Below are positions 32,557-44,525 of a stretch of 64,000 nucleotides of DNA, piece after piece. The stretch's first letter is position 1. Each line of letters opens with the position of its first letter. The translations under genes and the position numbers were made by a program. The stretch lies in NCBI GenBank assembly GCA_030998015.1, contig JARWMV010000232.1, positions 124,001 through 188,000 of the forward strand. Reading direction: 5' to 3'. This DNA is from Ceratorhiza oryzae-sativae. Taxonomy: Eukaryota > Basidiomycota > Agaricomycetes > Cantharellales > Ceratobasidiaceae. The notes below the pieces were generated by a model. That model was not told where the DNA came from. It was given only the letters and a program-made list of their open reading frames with translations, and did not search any database.

Positions 32557-35500
32557 CTAGCTCAAGTCCATTCCGTTTCCTTCTCCTGTCATCAAAGTTC
32601 CACAAGGTTGGGCCTCCTCGGCTTGCTCCAACATCTTAATTGTTTGAAGCTCGTATTCCACTAGCTTGGCTCCTCTGTTGGTGACAGTGGCGTTTAGCAA
32701 AGTCATGATCTTTCTTTTTCGTGCAACGACGCTAGTCGGGAAGGTTTGGGTAATTTTTTGAAAGATTATGTGACAAATAATCTTGATTTCCTCTGAGTCG
32801 TCGGAGAGGCCGTGCAGAATTTTTGTTAGAAGCTCATCTGGGTCGAGATGAGCAGCCAGCTGGGGGGTGCTAATCTGTGAACAGTATGTTGTTTGAATGA
32901 ACCGGCCAATCTATCATTTCATGGAACTTACGAGTATCTTCAAGCTCTCGTATGCTTTATGTTTTATCTCGGTCTCCTCACTAGTGGGTGTCGCAATCGG
33001 TTTAACCATGTTGTAGAGGTGAGGTAAAAGGGGCGAAATATCACTCTTCAAATTCTGCGAGTTAGTATGTAGTGATTGGTTGATCGCTCGGAGCGCAGCT
33101 GCTCTTATGTTCTGGAAGAAGGGCGGTTGATCGATGAGTTTAAAAGTTCTCGAAATGGCCTTCTTACCATGTCCTTGTCTTCAAGGATTGATATGAGTGC
33201 TACCAGGAACGAACCAAGTTCTTTTTTGGTCTGATCTTGTGTGTATTGGTCGTAGGTGCCAAACACATGTTTATATTCGCTACTGTCACTATCTCCCTCC
33301 TCGCCGCGAGGCCCAGCCTTGAATGAATGCTGGATTATCAGTATAGCTAATAACCGAATTGTTGGGTCTGGGTCCCTAAGCCTAGCTGCTATTCGAGGGC
33401 CAAGGGAGCTGGGGTTCTTGAGGAACAACTTGTTTAAGCAAGAGCTGCACGAATCGAGTGCGCCTTTAGACGTAATGGCCAGGCTCCAGCAAGTGGACCA
33501 AATAGCTTCGCCGTCTTGTTTTTTAAGCTCCCAGGCTGCTCGGTAGAGCACAAACTGTTTTGAAGGACAACCAACCGCATTCGACCATTGAATGTATGCG
33601 CAATAATATAGGCTCCGACTTACCTCTTCAAGCGCATGCATCAACAGTGGTTGGTTCGCCTGATCGTTCTTTGCGCGGTCAAGCACAGCAGATACGGCTC
33701 TTTTAGGAGACCCTATGCATATGTACCCTATTTTTACAGTGTCAGTCAAACAGCAAAGAGCCGGTCGTAGGGTTATTTACCAATCGATCGGATAGCGGCT
33801 TTTTGGATGGATTCGGAATCCGAATCGAAAAAGTCGATGATATCGTCAAAGAGTTTCTGTTGGCTTTCCAAACCACTGTGATCTATGTGAGTTAATTGGG
33901 ACGTCTATTTTGACATCAGGCTTACACATATTGTGTAATTTCCCCAAGAGTCAGGAGACTTAGCACCAATAGACCTTCCGGGGACCTGCTCGACGGCTGT
34001 ACGGCAGTCATTAGCTCCAGACTGGTATCGAGGACAATCACGTACCCTCATATATTCTGAATACTCTGTGACAACCTCTGGCGCGATGCGGGGTTGCCCT
34101 CGAACTACTGCTGCCAGACACCTGGACGTACCATGAGCAGCGTTGATACTCGCCCCAACCTTATCAAAGGTGGATTTTAAGCCGTTTTTCAGAATGCTTG
34201 CTATGTCGTTTTCCTCATCGTCACTCTCCTCGTCTTCATCTTCTTCGTTGTTCTCGTCTTCAGATTTCATCCCGTTCTGCGCAGACAAGTCGTGGATTAA
34301 ATCAACAAGATGTCCAGGGATGATTCGGGCAAAGGCTGGGAAGCAAGAGAAAATAGCCTGGGAAGCATGCTGTTTTCGATGTACTTCGACCATTTTCCTG
34401 GTCGAAGTGGAAAAACTTGACCCAGGATGTCCAAGGTCTGTGCAAGAGCTGGATCGGCTGAATCTAGGTGGTCCGGAAGCGCCACTGCCAACTCGTCTTG
34501 CAGATCTTCATTGAGGAAATCCAGCCCACTTGTACGAATATCAGAACAGTCCGTTAAAGAAGAAAGTGCGTACGTACTGTTTATGAAACAAAGTCAGCAA
34601 GCAATCCATCGCTTCTGCCTTGTCCACTCTCTTTTCCTCTTCCTCGCTACAGATCAACTGTACACACCAAGCAACATGGGCACCCAACCATGTGTCACAT
34701 AAATCGTATGCCCCGTGCAAGCGCTCATCAAGGTCCCATATGGTCTGCCGAACGATTTGTGGTCGACCCCTTTTACGTAGTAGCTCCCAACTTCTCTCAT
34801 CGCAAGATATATCCTGAACCAATAGCGTACTGACGATTTTGCAAGCCAACTCTCGAACAGGAGGAGAAGTATCCGGATTTTCTAACAAGGCGTGTATGGT
34901 GTTTTGGAGGGCCTTGTGAGCATCAGGAGGAAATTCTGTATAGTCGGGAATAATCTCAAGCATAATGTTGATTGCGTTCGAGGCAATTTCAGCTTCGCTA
35001 TTAAGCATAACAGTTGTAAGCTTGACAAGCGTATCTTCCCTGGAGCAACCTGGGAATGCTGACAACATGTACGAGAAGGTGAGGAGAGTCGCTGGTTGAG
35101 CTAGAAACAGGAGTACCTCCTCCAGAAGAGCTTCGACAGAGTCAGAAATGCGAGAAATTTCCCCAGATGTGAAGACATATTCGACTGGGCTGCCTTCGGG
35201 AAGAGGAGAGAGTAGAGTGTCCAAGAGCACCAACGCAGGGAGAGGCGGGGTCACCTCGGGTGATAATATTCCAAGTAGTGTTTCCAGCAATTTTGGGACG
35301 AGAGCATTAATGCAAGCTATAATCTCCCCGATTTTAGGGAGGGGCTTTGCCCTCCATCGATTCTCATACGTGAAGTTGGACCGGTCGGAAAGTACTTGGC
35401 GAGTGCGGCGGATGAGAGTAGTCAACGCTGACCATGCCTCACAACGAACGTCCAGGTCCTTGTCGCCAGATCTAAAACCCCAATGAGCAATCATATCATG

Positions 35501-37057
35501 AAATAGAAAAACACTATGACAAACCTAGATACGAGCACAGTGGCTACCTCTGTAAAGAGAGTTTCAAGTATCATTGGGGTTGCGCGTCCGATTGATGCCA
35601 AGAGGCCGATGGCCGATTGTCGAATGAAGCGGGGCATGTTCTCAGTGTCGCTACCCGAGTCTTCATCTTCATCATGGTCGTCATCTTCTTCGAAACCAGT
35701 TTGCCTTGGCCCTCGAGATCGCACATTACTCCATCTTCGGGCTTGTCAGCAAGAATGGCAGATTCACAGTTTGCGTACTTGACGCCCAACTTAATCAGCT
35801 CCGAAGCACAGGGGATAACCTCGCCTGGACAATCGATAACCAACTGGTCAAGCACCTGGCCCAATCGCCCCTCAGCATCCTCTCGTTTCGAAACACGAAA
35901 TCTGCTACCATACCTTCAGTCCTAACCGCTTCGATAGCTCGTCGCCTTCTTCCACCAAGGTTATCACGGAAGATATGACCATTTTAAGGCTTGGACCGAC
36001 GTAACGAGCCAAGGCCAAGATAAGGCGCAAAGCGGTGTTTTTTTCTTCGCCAGAAGCGGCCGCAGACGTAAGGCTAGGGATGACTTTGGCAGTAATGAAG
36101 ACCTGGATTTGTGGATCGGCAAGATGTGAAACCAGACGAGCTAACGATTGCACCGTTGTTTTAAGTCGATAGAAATAGGCAATTTCATTATAGCGATGTC
36201 ATCGACTGGGACTTTTAGCTCACCAATGATTTTGATAGCCTTCTTGCGTATCCCCCCGTGCGGATGGCAGAGAAGTGGAGAAAGTTTCTCGAGAGCCCCA
36301 GGAGGAATATGGGAGTTAAATCGCGAGACGAGTATATTCAGAATTGCCAGTAATTCGTTCATCGTACCCGTAGGTGATGTGATCTATTAGGAGTGAGATG
36401 CAGCTATATACATCCCTCAGCCAAGCGACATCACGTACCTCACAAACACGTTCAAGTAGCACAGGGGCAATTTTGCGAGTAACTCGAGGCGCAATGGTGC
36501 TGTCCTGGGAAAGCTCCGAAACTAGACCCTTTAGAGCTAACGGGAGCCGTATCAGGAGCGCTGAACAAGCTCGTTAAAAAAAGCACTTGCCTATCGCTGC
36601 ATATTCATTCCCGCCAAGGAGCCCAACGAGCTCAGTAGCAATGTGTTCTATTTGCGATGGTCGGACAACGACGGCGAGCCGACGGATACTACACCAGAAA
36701 TCAGATGATTTAGGGGGGGGGATACATAACGACTTGCCATTCTGAGGCTCGGCCCTTGATATCCTCGTTATGATCCGAAAGAAGCGCGACCACTTGATTT
36801 ACAAGTTGCGTCTCCGCTGGGGGGTCTTGGCTGATGAACGCGCTTTTCGCGGCATCTCTTATTATATGGTTAAGAGTATCAAGCCTAGAGCGTGTAAGGA
36901 AAATAGCACCAAAAAAGCCTGCCAACCATACCTAACATCTGGATCCGAAGCCCAGCTAACGCGTATTTTATTGAGCGAGACTTGTATTTCTAGCGTCTTA
37001 ACGTAGCACGCAACTCACCTTCTCGACACAAGCCTGCAGCTGAACAGAGGAGGACAT
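32557..37057 (-). CDS. CAND1/TIP120-like HEAT-repeat protein, copy A (divergent)
   Basis: Paralogue of the CAND1 gene at 40037. The start MSSSVQLQACVEK parallels MPPPAQLQTRIEK of copy B, and exon junctions are largely shared. HEAT blocks include QVVALLSDHNEDIKGRASEW, LLAILNILVSRFNSHIPPGA, KKAIKIIGELK, FIRQSAIGLLASIGRA, RSGDKDLDVRCEAWSALTTL and TSRCLAAVVRGQPRIAPEVV. CAND1 exchanges substrate receptors on cullin ligases. Copy A is clearly more diverged. It ends near residue EYELQTIKMLEQAEEAQ plus a short tail, without the last 45 or so residues of copy B. Two positions need one additional base to keep frame: near 34303 (SSLDILL to DLIHDLSAQN) and near 35700 (DLEGQG to GFEEDDD). It may be a pseudogene, or a working paralogue with base-calling errors. 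Confidence 0.7.
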
Positions 37058-37675
37058 GGTTACGGTGGTCAGTTTGCAAACGGTGTTGGCAGATCGACTA
37101 GCCCCGACCAGACAAGATTCAGGGTCGGCGCGAAATGTCAAACCCGTGAGTCCATTCAAAGGCGCAGTGTATATGAGATGCTGAACCCTTTTGAGGCGCT
37201 CGCATCCCAAAGGCCATGTGGTGCTGCAATAGTACCGAGTGCTCCACTGCGCTGCCGAATCAGCTTGTGTTCACCTCGTGGGTGATACCTACACTATTAT
37301 CAGGACAAGCCATGAGTGCTCAAAACCCCTAATGATAGGCATCACTTGGGAGCACTAGGCATGCACCGAGCGCACGTGACCACAGAGTAAATGATTCATT
37401 TGAAGTTATTTGCCGTTGATATATGCATGTACATATACATGACAATATACAAGCGTGTACGGGTACTGTTGAGTGGTGCATGGGATAAACATTGATAATT
37501 GTTTCAGCAATGCGTTGAGTTTTGGTCTTTGAAGGGCGGGCCTTTCGGTGCTTGTTATACACGCTGCAGTTAGGAGTCAGTCGAAACTTGTATACCACAC
37601 CTGGCCTTGTTTATTCAAAGCAATGTAAATATGCTATACAGATTTTGTTAAGACAAGCATCAGAAAGCACAAGGA
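37058..37675. other. CAND1 copy A promoter / SDR 3' region
   Basis: About 620 bp without a gene. A CACGTG at 37373-37378 lies about 316 bp upstream of CAND1 copy A. Confidence 0.45.
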
Positions 37676-39051
37676 TCAAGTAGAACTTTTGCTCTCCACA
37701 AATTTTTCACTTAGGTCCCAGAGCCGTTTTGCTAGCTCTTCATCTTGGCCCAACTTGGAGGGTGCAGTCACCTTTCCTACCGGCATCAAGTATTTTCCCT
37801 TATACTTTTCGGGTTCAGCCCGGACCACAGGATCAGCAGCCGCAAATACGGTATTCAGTGCCCCCGTATCTAACCCATGGCCAAAGAGATTCGTAAGTGC
37901 CTTGGCTATGAAGCCGATATAAGGAATCCCAGATACGGATTTTACAGCTCCATCTGAACGAGAATTCTTGAACATGGCTCTAGTCGATAACACAAGTACC
38001 AACGCACCTGTCGTAACACCGCCAGGGTGGAAGGCTGATGGCGATGATATTGCTTCCTTCAGCATCCAAACGCCTCTGGAGCTCACTAGCGAATAAAATA
38101 TTGGCCAGTTTACTCCGGCCTACCAATCCCCAGTTACTAGCCGCGACATACTAAAATGAGCCACGAACCATATCGAACGAATCTGTTATACCACCCATTG
38201 GTGTTGGTCGAAGGAAATGGATTGATTAGTTCGGCCTCATCCGCAAATCGCACTGGGTGGCTCCCAGCCATGGCCTGGGCCGCTGAGGACACCTATCCAT
38301 CACGTCAGATCCTAAGACCATTGATATCACCAAACGGAAAAAAAAGAGCAACTGACAGAAATAATACGGACGTCTGACCCCGGACGAGAGCTCGTTTGCT
38401 TCATTGTGTCCATAACCGCATGTGTGAAGGCGAATGGTGCAAAATGACTGACCCAATATTGACCTTGTGTCAATTATATTCAGAACATGGCTCAACTACT
38501 TACTTTGTGCCCATAGCAGAGTCTATCCCGTCCTCGTTTAACTCAAAATCTGTGACCAATCTAAAAATGGTAGGGCACTCTCAGAAGGTTTATAACTACA
38601 CCCCAATTGCGCTTACACTGCTGCATTGTGAACTGGGTGGCGCTAGTCAGGGTTAGAGACACCAGCAGAAAGAAATAACATACCCAATATGTCAAGCTGG
38701 CTTTCAACAGCGAGAAACGCCTTTGCCGACTGTTTTGCCTTCTTGACCGTGGACATATCCGCAATGAACGATTTCAGCTGGCCTCGCGAGCTAGGTACCT
38801 CGACGCGTATCCGTTCGATCGCTTGTATCGCCTTGGATTCGGTACGACAGCCCAAGTATACTGTAGCGCCAAGTTCATACAATCGCCTGGCAACGCCGTA
38901 TCCGATGCCTCGGCTATGGTTGTGCATTTACCTGGTCAATGTATGCACATGAAATTCGATTATCACAAACTCACTTGGCGCCAGTGACAATCGCCACGCG
39001 ACCTGTAATATCTGTCTCGGTATTGGGAGTTGTCGAAAGATAAGAGCCCAT
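37676..39051 (-). CDS. Short-chain dehydrogenase/reductase (retinol dehydrogenase-like)
   Basis: NAD(P)-dependent oxidoreductase of the classical SDR group. The start MGSYLSTTPNTETDITGRVA at 39051 is followed by the Rossmann motif across an intron, VTGA...SRGIGYGVARRLYELG, then ATVYLGCRTESKAIQAIERI and FIADMSTVKKAK. Middle exons give HFAPFAFTHAVMDTMKQTSS, VRIISVS, then RFADEAELINPFPSTN. The catalytic Tyr/Lys region is near GRSKLANILFASELQRR, followed by ALHPGGVTTGA. The C-terminal exon contains GALNTVFAAADPVV and KYLMPVGKVTAPSKLGQDE. The YGSxK core is split by an intron around 38100-38150, and I could not fix that junction exactly. The order matches the fungal WWOX/RDH-like family. It lies between the two CAND1 copies on the same strand. 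Confidence 0.75.
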
Positions 39052-40036
39052 GATGAAGGGTTAGTGGCAGTCTGAAGCAACGAAGCCAGCATGGCCAGAT
39101 TTTATATAGGCCAAGCGCAATGGGTAGATCGTCAAATGATTCTAGTCATTCGCGGATGTTAGTAATCTCGCGGAAATCTCATCTGCTTATCCTAGGCACA
39201 ACCACGTAAGAGACTCTCGAGAAGGGGCTCGATGCCTTCAAACTCGCGAAACGCGCTAACGAAGCTAAGATTCATGGAGCTCAGCACGTCTATCACGAGA
39301 GATAGCTGACGTCACTTGCCGAACTCCTCTGTCTCTGTCAGAAGACAACGAAGAAGAGCGAACTCGTTATAGCCATCTACAAATGTTTCTCCAAACGCCA
39401 AGCTCGCACAAGCAACGCGGGGGTCCCGAAAGCACTGAAGGGACCGCACTCTTCTCACGTGACCCCCACGACCTCAACGCGCGCCTAACGCATTGGCACA
39501 AGGGGGTGCGGAAACCGCAACCCCATGAAAGGATCTGCAGATATCCGGAACTGATTTCAAGTGGTTAAATTCATGTTGCAACCTACTGCAATCACTTTGT
39601 GAGGGTATTACAAGTTGTAACAAGCGCTTGAGGAAATTCCTTAACAGATCATTCCATCTGGTTGCAACCTTTGGACGCTTTTACCAATGTGTGCTACGAT
39701 ACCACGACGTTGGGTCACCCCCATCAGTTTTTTCTTCCTTCTCACCATCTCCATTGTCACTGCAAGACACTCTGCTGCTTCTCTTGGGTTCCTAGCCCGA
39801 CCCTACAAGTTCCGGTGGGAAAATTAGACTTGCTCCGCCCGTGAATTACACACATAAGCGTAGCAAGGACAGTACCTGAATACAGCCACTCCTCGTACGC
39901 TAACTCGATACTATCCTTGGTGGCTTTATCGGAACATTTGTAGTTTATAGAATGCCTGACCATACAAGGCCAAAAACAAAAAAACAAAACAAAAAGAATT
40001 GTGATTTCATGTTCAGAAATACGCATACATTCAACT
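39052..40036. other. Intergenic between SDR and CAND1 copy B
   Basis: Nearly 1 kb with no recognisable gene. It contains a CACGTG at 39456-39461 and A-rich sequence around 39970-40000. It covers the SDR promoter and the CAND1 copy B 3' UTR. Confidence 0.45.
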
Positions 40037-43000
40037 CTACGCCTTCTGTTCTCTAAATTCTGCACCCCATTTACCCTTTTCCAGCCCTTCTACAAACGCA
40101 GTAAACTTTGGAGCGCCCCCGTGGCTCAGACCCACCACCGAGCTCAACGCAGCGGCTGCCCGCAACGCGCTCCTCTGCAGCTCGGCGGCCTGTTCCAAAT
40201 CTTGCTTGACCGTGTTCTTGTCCACGGCCGCTTCTTTCATGGCCGCCTGAAGTGGTTCGACGGTTTCGTCTAGCCGTTGCGCTGCGGCAGTCGGAGCGAC
40301 TTGAGAGAGCCGGTGTAGCATCATGTGACCGAGCACTTTGATCTCGTTGGATTCGTCCGAGAGACCACGTAGGACGATCGTCAGGAATTCGTTGAGGTCG
40401 AGTTTATGTATAGACGTGTCAAGCTGTGCGCAAATTGTCATCAGTGTTATTCGAGGGCAGGCTCAAGACATACTAGTGTGTACATGGTCTCGTACGCGAT
40501 TCGGCGAGCCTCGAGTCCATCATCGATCTTGTGCCTCCATGGCCCCATTTCCATGATCCGAATCAGCTCTGGCTTGGGCAACGTCTCGTCGTACAGCTTG
40601 GGCAAAAGCGACGGAAGCTGGTCCTCGATCAATCGAGGCTTATTCCTCGCCGCTTGGTTCAGTGCTGCGAGCGCCAACCGTTTGACATTCTACCCGAGGC
40701 CAATAGTCAACGATGGAACTTGATATGAGCAAACACGAAGACTGACCAGGTCCTTGTCATCCAGCAAGCTCAAGAACACCTTTACAAACGGCCTCAACAT
40801 GTCGTCGAGCTCCTTTCGTCCGCTTTCTTGGCCTTCGAACCCAAACATATACCGCATGGCCGACACAACCAGCGCACGCACGGTCGGACTGGGGTCGCTT
40901 AGCCTTTGCTCGAGTGGCGGGAGGAACCGAGCAGGATTGGTTGTGGTAAGCTTGCCGAGACAAGACGCGGCAATGTTGAGTGCGTTTTCGTGGGTCGATC
41001 CAGTGTCGAATAGCGGTTGCCAGAGCGAATCGGCAATTGATTCGAGGTGAGCATGCGAACAGTGGGATACCACCTGGGGAAATGACAGAAACACGTGAAT
41101 ATATGCGTGGTTGCATATTTTGGTAATATACCTCTTTGAGAGCATGCATCGACAATAGCCGCTTCTCCTCGTCTGTCTGGACTTGCTTGACAATAATTGG
41201 CAAGAATCGCTCCTGGGACCCGATCGCAATATTCCCTATTCACCACCGCCTAGATCAGACGCAACATTGACATATGCAAGCTATGACACTCACCGACCGC
41301 AAACGCCGCCGCACTCCTTACTTCCTCCGAGTCGGCCTTGAAGAAACCAAGCGAGTTGTCAAACACATCGGGCTGATTGGACATGTCGCTTTGGATGTAA
41401 TTTCCATTTCAGCATCCCCGATCGATCGTCAGGCCTGGCTCGACTCACATGAAGCGCCCAATCTCGCCAACCGTCAACAAGCACAGCACCAGATTGTTCT
41501 GAGACGATTTTGTTGTAGGCTGCATTTCCCCAACCGAATCAGCGTTGAACCTAGACCAAGCAGAGGCAACACACATACCTTGATGTGTTTCGCAAACTCG
41601 TTGATCGTTCCGGCCGCGATCGGCCGTTGGGCTCGAACCACTGCACCCAGACATTTACTGATGGTCCCGGCAACACTAGCTTCCTTTCCACTTTTTTCAA
41701 ACGCCACCTTGAATCCTCCTACCAAGTGACTCGCAATTTCCCCATCGGCCTCTGCCAAGGCGAAAACAAACCCAAGCATGGCGTCCGATAGAGTGGTGAG
41801 CAAGAGAGGCTCGGTCGCGATAGGATAAATCTTTGCGAGTGCCTTTCTCTCGACGGGTGAGTACCATGTCTTTGGCCAAAAACGTAGGAGGAATGTGAGT
41901 AACGTGAGGGAGTGTAGGAGCAGAGTCGGATCCGATGGTGTCAGGTATGGCAGCAAGTTGTCGAGGAGGGTTTGTTGAAGGTCGTCGGGCAGGGCCCCGT
42001 CGCTATTCTCCCCCTACTCCATTAACATCTGCCGCAAGGAAATGCAAAGCGGGACGTACGTCTTTTCCAACAAAACCTTCAAACACTCCATAGCCTCAAC
42101 TTGTCGCTCTTTCCACCAGCTCCAGTCCCGCGCCTCACGAGCTCAACACACCAAACTACATTCGACTCGACCCACTCTTTCTTGACTTCCCGCTCACCCA
42201 TCATCCGGACTACCCCGCTCACGACTTTGACCGCACCCGCACGGCGGACGAGCTCCCAATCATCGTCTTCGTACGGATGTCCGACCACAAACAGCGCCCC
42301 GATCGCCTTGGCCGAGATCTCTCGGACCGAAACATCCGTCGCCGCATTCTTGAGCCGCTCACGCGATTCCTTCTGAAGCGCAGTCGCGAGATCTTGAGAC
42401 TGTTCGATCCGCGTGGATTGGAGATCGACCGGGGGTTGGTCTCGGCTGGAACCGTACGCGTCGATATAGGAGCTCGAGCCGATGATGGTCGCGATGGACG
42501 CACGCATCGCGTCCGCTGCGACTCGTGGGTGGCGCTCACGAATGAGTGTCTGGAGTTTCGACCGCGATTCGGCGTCAGGGGATGCGTGGTCTGTGAGTAG
42601 TGTGAATGTTGGCAACGCCTCGGGTTGGACCAGAACCTTGAACAATTGTGTTTCAAATCCATGGAATCCTTTATCGTCAAACAAGTAGCCGCCCTCTGGA
42701 AGTGGAATGAGCAGAGTGTTGAGAAGGGTCAGAGCCGGAAGGGGTGGAGGGGACTTGGGAGAAAGCGTTTTCAGCATTGGCTTGAGTAGCTTGGGGAGGA
42801 GGGCCGACAGTTCTGGATGCGAGGGTGTGCCTAGTTGACGCGTTCGACGGAGAAGGGCCGTGAACGCCGACCAGACTTCGTGACGGACAGTGGGTTCTCG
42901 GTCACCAAATCTAGCCACCGTCTTTGGTTATTGCCACAACATGCGTTTGAACAAGCAGAAACGCACCGTGAGACTAAAACGGGCGCCACGCTTTGGTACA

Positions 43001-44437
43001 ACTCTCCAAGCATCTCGGGTCGTGTGCTGATAATTGCAGTCAAAAGTTTGGTTGCCGATCGACGGATCTTGTACGAGGTATCTTCGTCGTCCGAGTACTC
43101 TCCGTCCGCGTCTTCATCGTCCTCGTCCTCGTCGTCTGCATCGGCCATGGGCTCATCATCATCGTCATCGTCTGCGGCATAGTTGGGGTCGTATTTAATA
43201 TAAGTCGTCCCAGATGTGATGAGGTCTGGGAGAAAGGGTGTAATTTCGGACGGGGCACGGAGAGTGAGGAGCTCCAAGGCCTATTATAGAGTCCAGATCA
43301 GGGTTATTATTGACTAGGCTAGTTTGGCTCGTACCTGTAGTCCACCCTCGCGCAATTCTTCGTCGCCCCTCGCGATTCCAGCGAGTATGCCTGGTACGAT
43401 CTCATTCAAACTGGGACCCAAGTGACGGGCGACGGCTGCTACGAGGTTTACAGTTGTGCGTTGGGTATCAAGCGGGACTTGTTTGTTTGCCAAGCCAGGC
43501 AAGATAGTCGACGAGATAAACTCTTGGGTTTGTGCCTTGGAGAGGTGTGGAACAAAACTCGCTGGAGAACGTTGGGATGAATACGTAATGGAGAGTAAAC
43601 AAGGGACAAACCGATGGTGCTTATGGCCCGTTTTCGTACGGCCGGTCTCGCATGGCCCAAAAGTGGCGTGAGCACGGCCATGGGTTCTGTTGGGGGGACA
43701 TGAGATGGGAAACGCGAGACTAGGATTGTGAGTGTTGCCAAGGTTTCAATGAGTGCGTCTGGGGGTGTTGTGGGCTATCGTGTGTGCTAAGCGCTGGGTG
43801 GATGTATGCAAGGACCGGAACGTACCCTGCCTAATTGTTGGAGCAGTTTGGGGACGAGTTTCTGAATTGCACGTGGTGCGACTGTGCCTTCTTGCGGGAG
43901 CTCGGCCGTGACCGTTTTCAAAGCTGGAGCACAAGGTGAATATATGAAGGGACAGCCACGAGTGGGACGCACCAAGGCCGGCAATGTCACGCAGCTCGTC
44001 GTCTTTGCCGCCAGAGTACTCGATCAGCTGGTCAATGGTTGAGTCCATTTGTGCTGGTCGAATGACCTTGATGAGCTGCCCGAGACTAGCGCGCGCGGGT
44101 CAGGCAAGCGGGTCGAGAGCGACAAGAGGCCTACCATTTGACGGCCTGGTTCTTGACCTCGCTGTTCTTGTCGGCGAGCAGAGCGACGACCTGGCGCGTG
44201 AGCTTGGCCTCGGACTGCTCGTCCTGGTTGGACAGGACGTTCTTGGCGAGGTCGCTGGCGAGGTCGTTGAGCGCCATGAACCTGTGTGGGGTTAGTGGGG
44301 CTCATGCGGAGGTGCGCGCCGGCTTGCCTGAGGTCCGAGTCTGTGGATTGCATCTGGACCCGGCGTCAGCGGCGTCGTGGGCGGCGGCGGCGACTGACCT
44401 TTTCGATGCGCGTCTGGAGCTGCGCGGGCGGCGGCAT
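40037..44437 (-). CDS. CAND1: CAND1/TIP120 cullin-associated protein, copy B
   Basis: HEAT-repeat solenoid that binds unneddylated cullin-RBX1 and exchanges substrate receptors. The start MPPPAQLQTRIEK at 44437 is followed by MQSTDSDLR, FMALNDLASDLAKN, QVVALLADKNSEVKNQAVKW and LGQLIKVIRPAQMDSTIDQL. The acidic loop typical of CAND1 is present (YDPNYAADDDDDDEPMAD, then SYKIRRSATKLLTAI). Later repeats include DREPTVRHEVWSAFTALLRR, KCLGAVVRAQRPIAAGTINE and IYSVV-type repeats to the C-terminal LRGLSDESNEIKVLGHMML, HRLSQVAPTAAAQRLDETVE and LQRSALRAAAALSSVV. About 1,200 residues, the normal size, with no frame breaks that I noticed. It is divergent from UBR1, 88 bp apart. This copy is probably the working CAND1. 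Confidence 0.9.
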
Positions 44438-44525
44438 GGTGGTGGTGGACCAAGGGCGAGCAGACGCGTGACCTGCGCTAAGGCCTGACATAATCGCCAT
44501 TTCGGGGTTACGTCCTGCGACGACG
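44438..44525. promoter_or_regulatory. 88-bp divergent promoter, CAND1 copy B / UBR1
   Basis: Two genes of the ubiquitin system start 88 bp apart in opposite directions. No clear element was found in the gap. Co-expression is likely but inferred. Confidence 0.5.
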
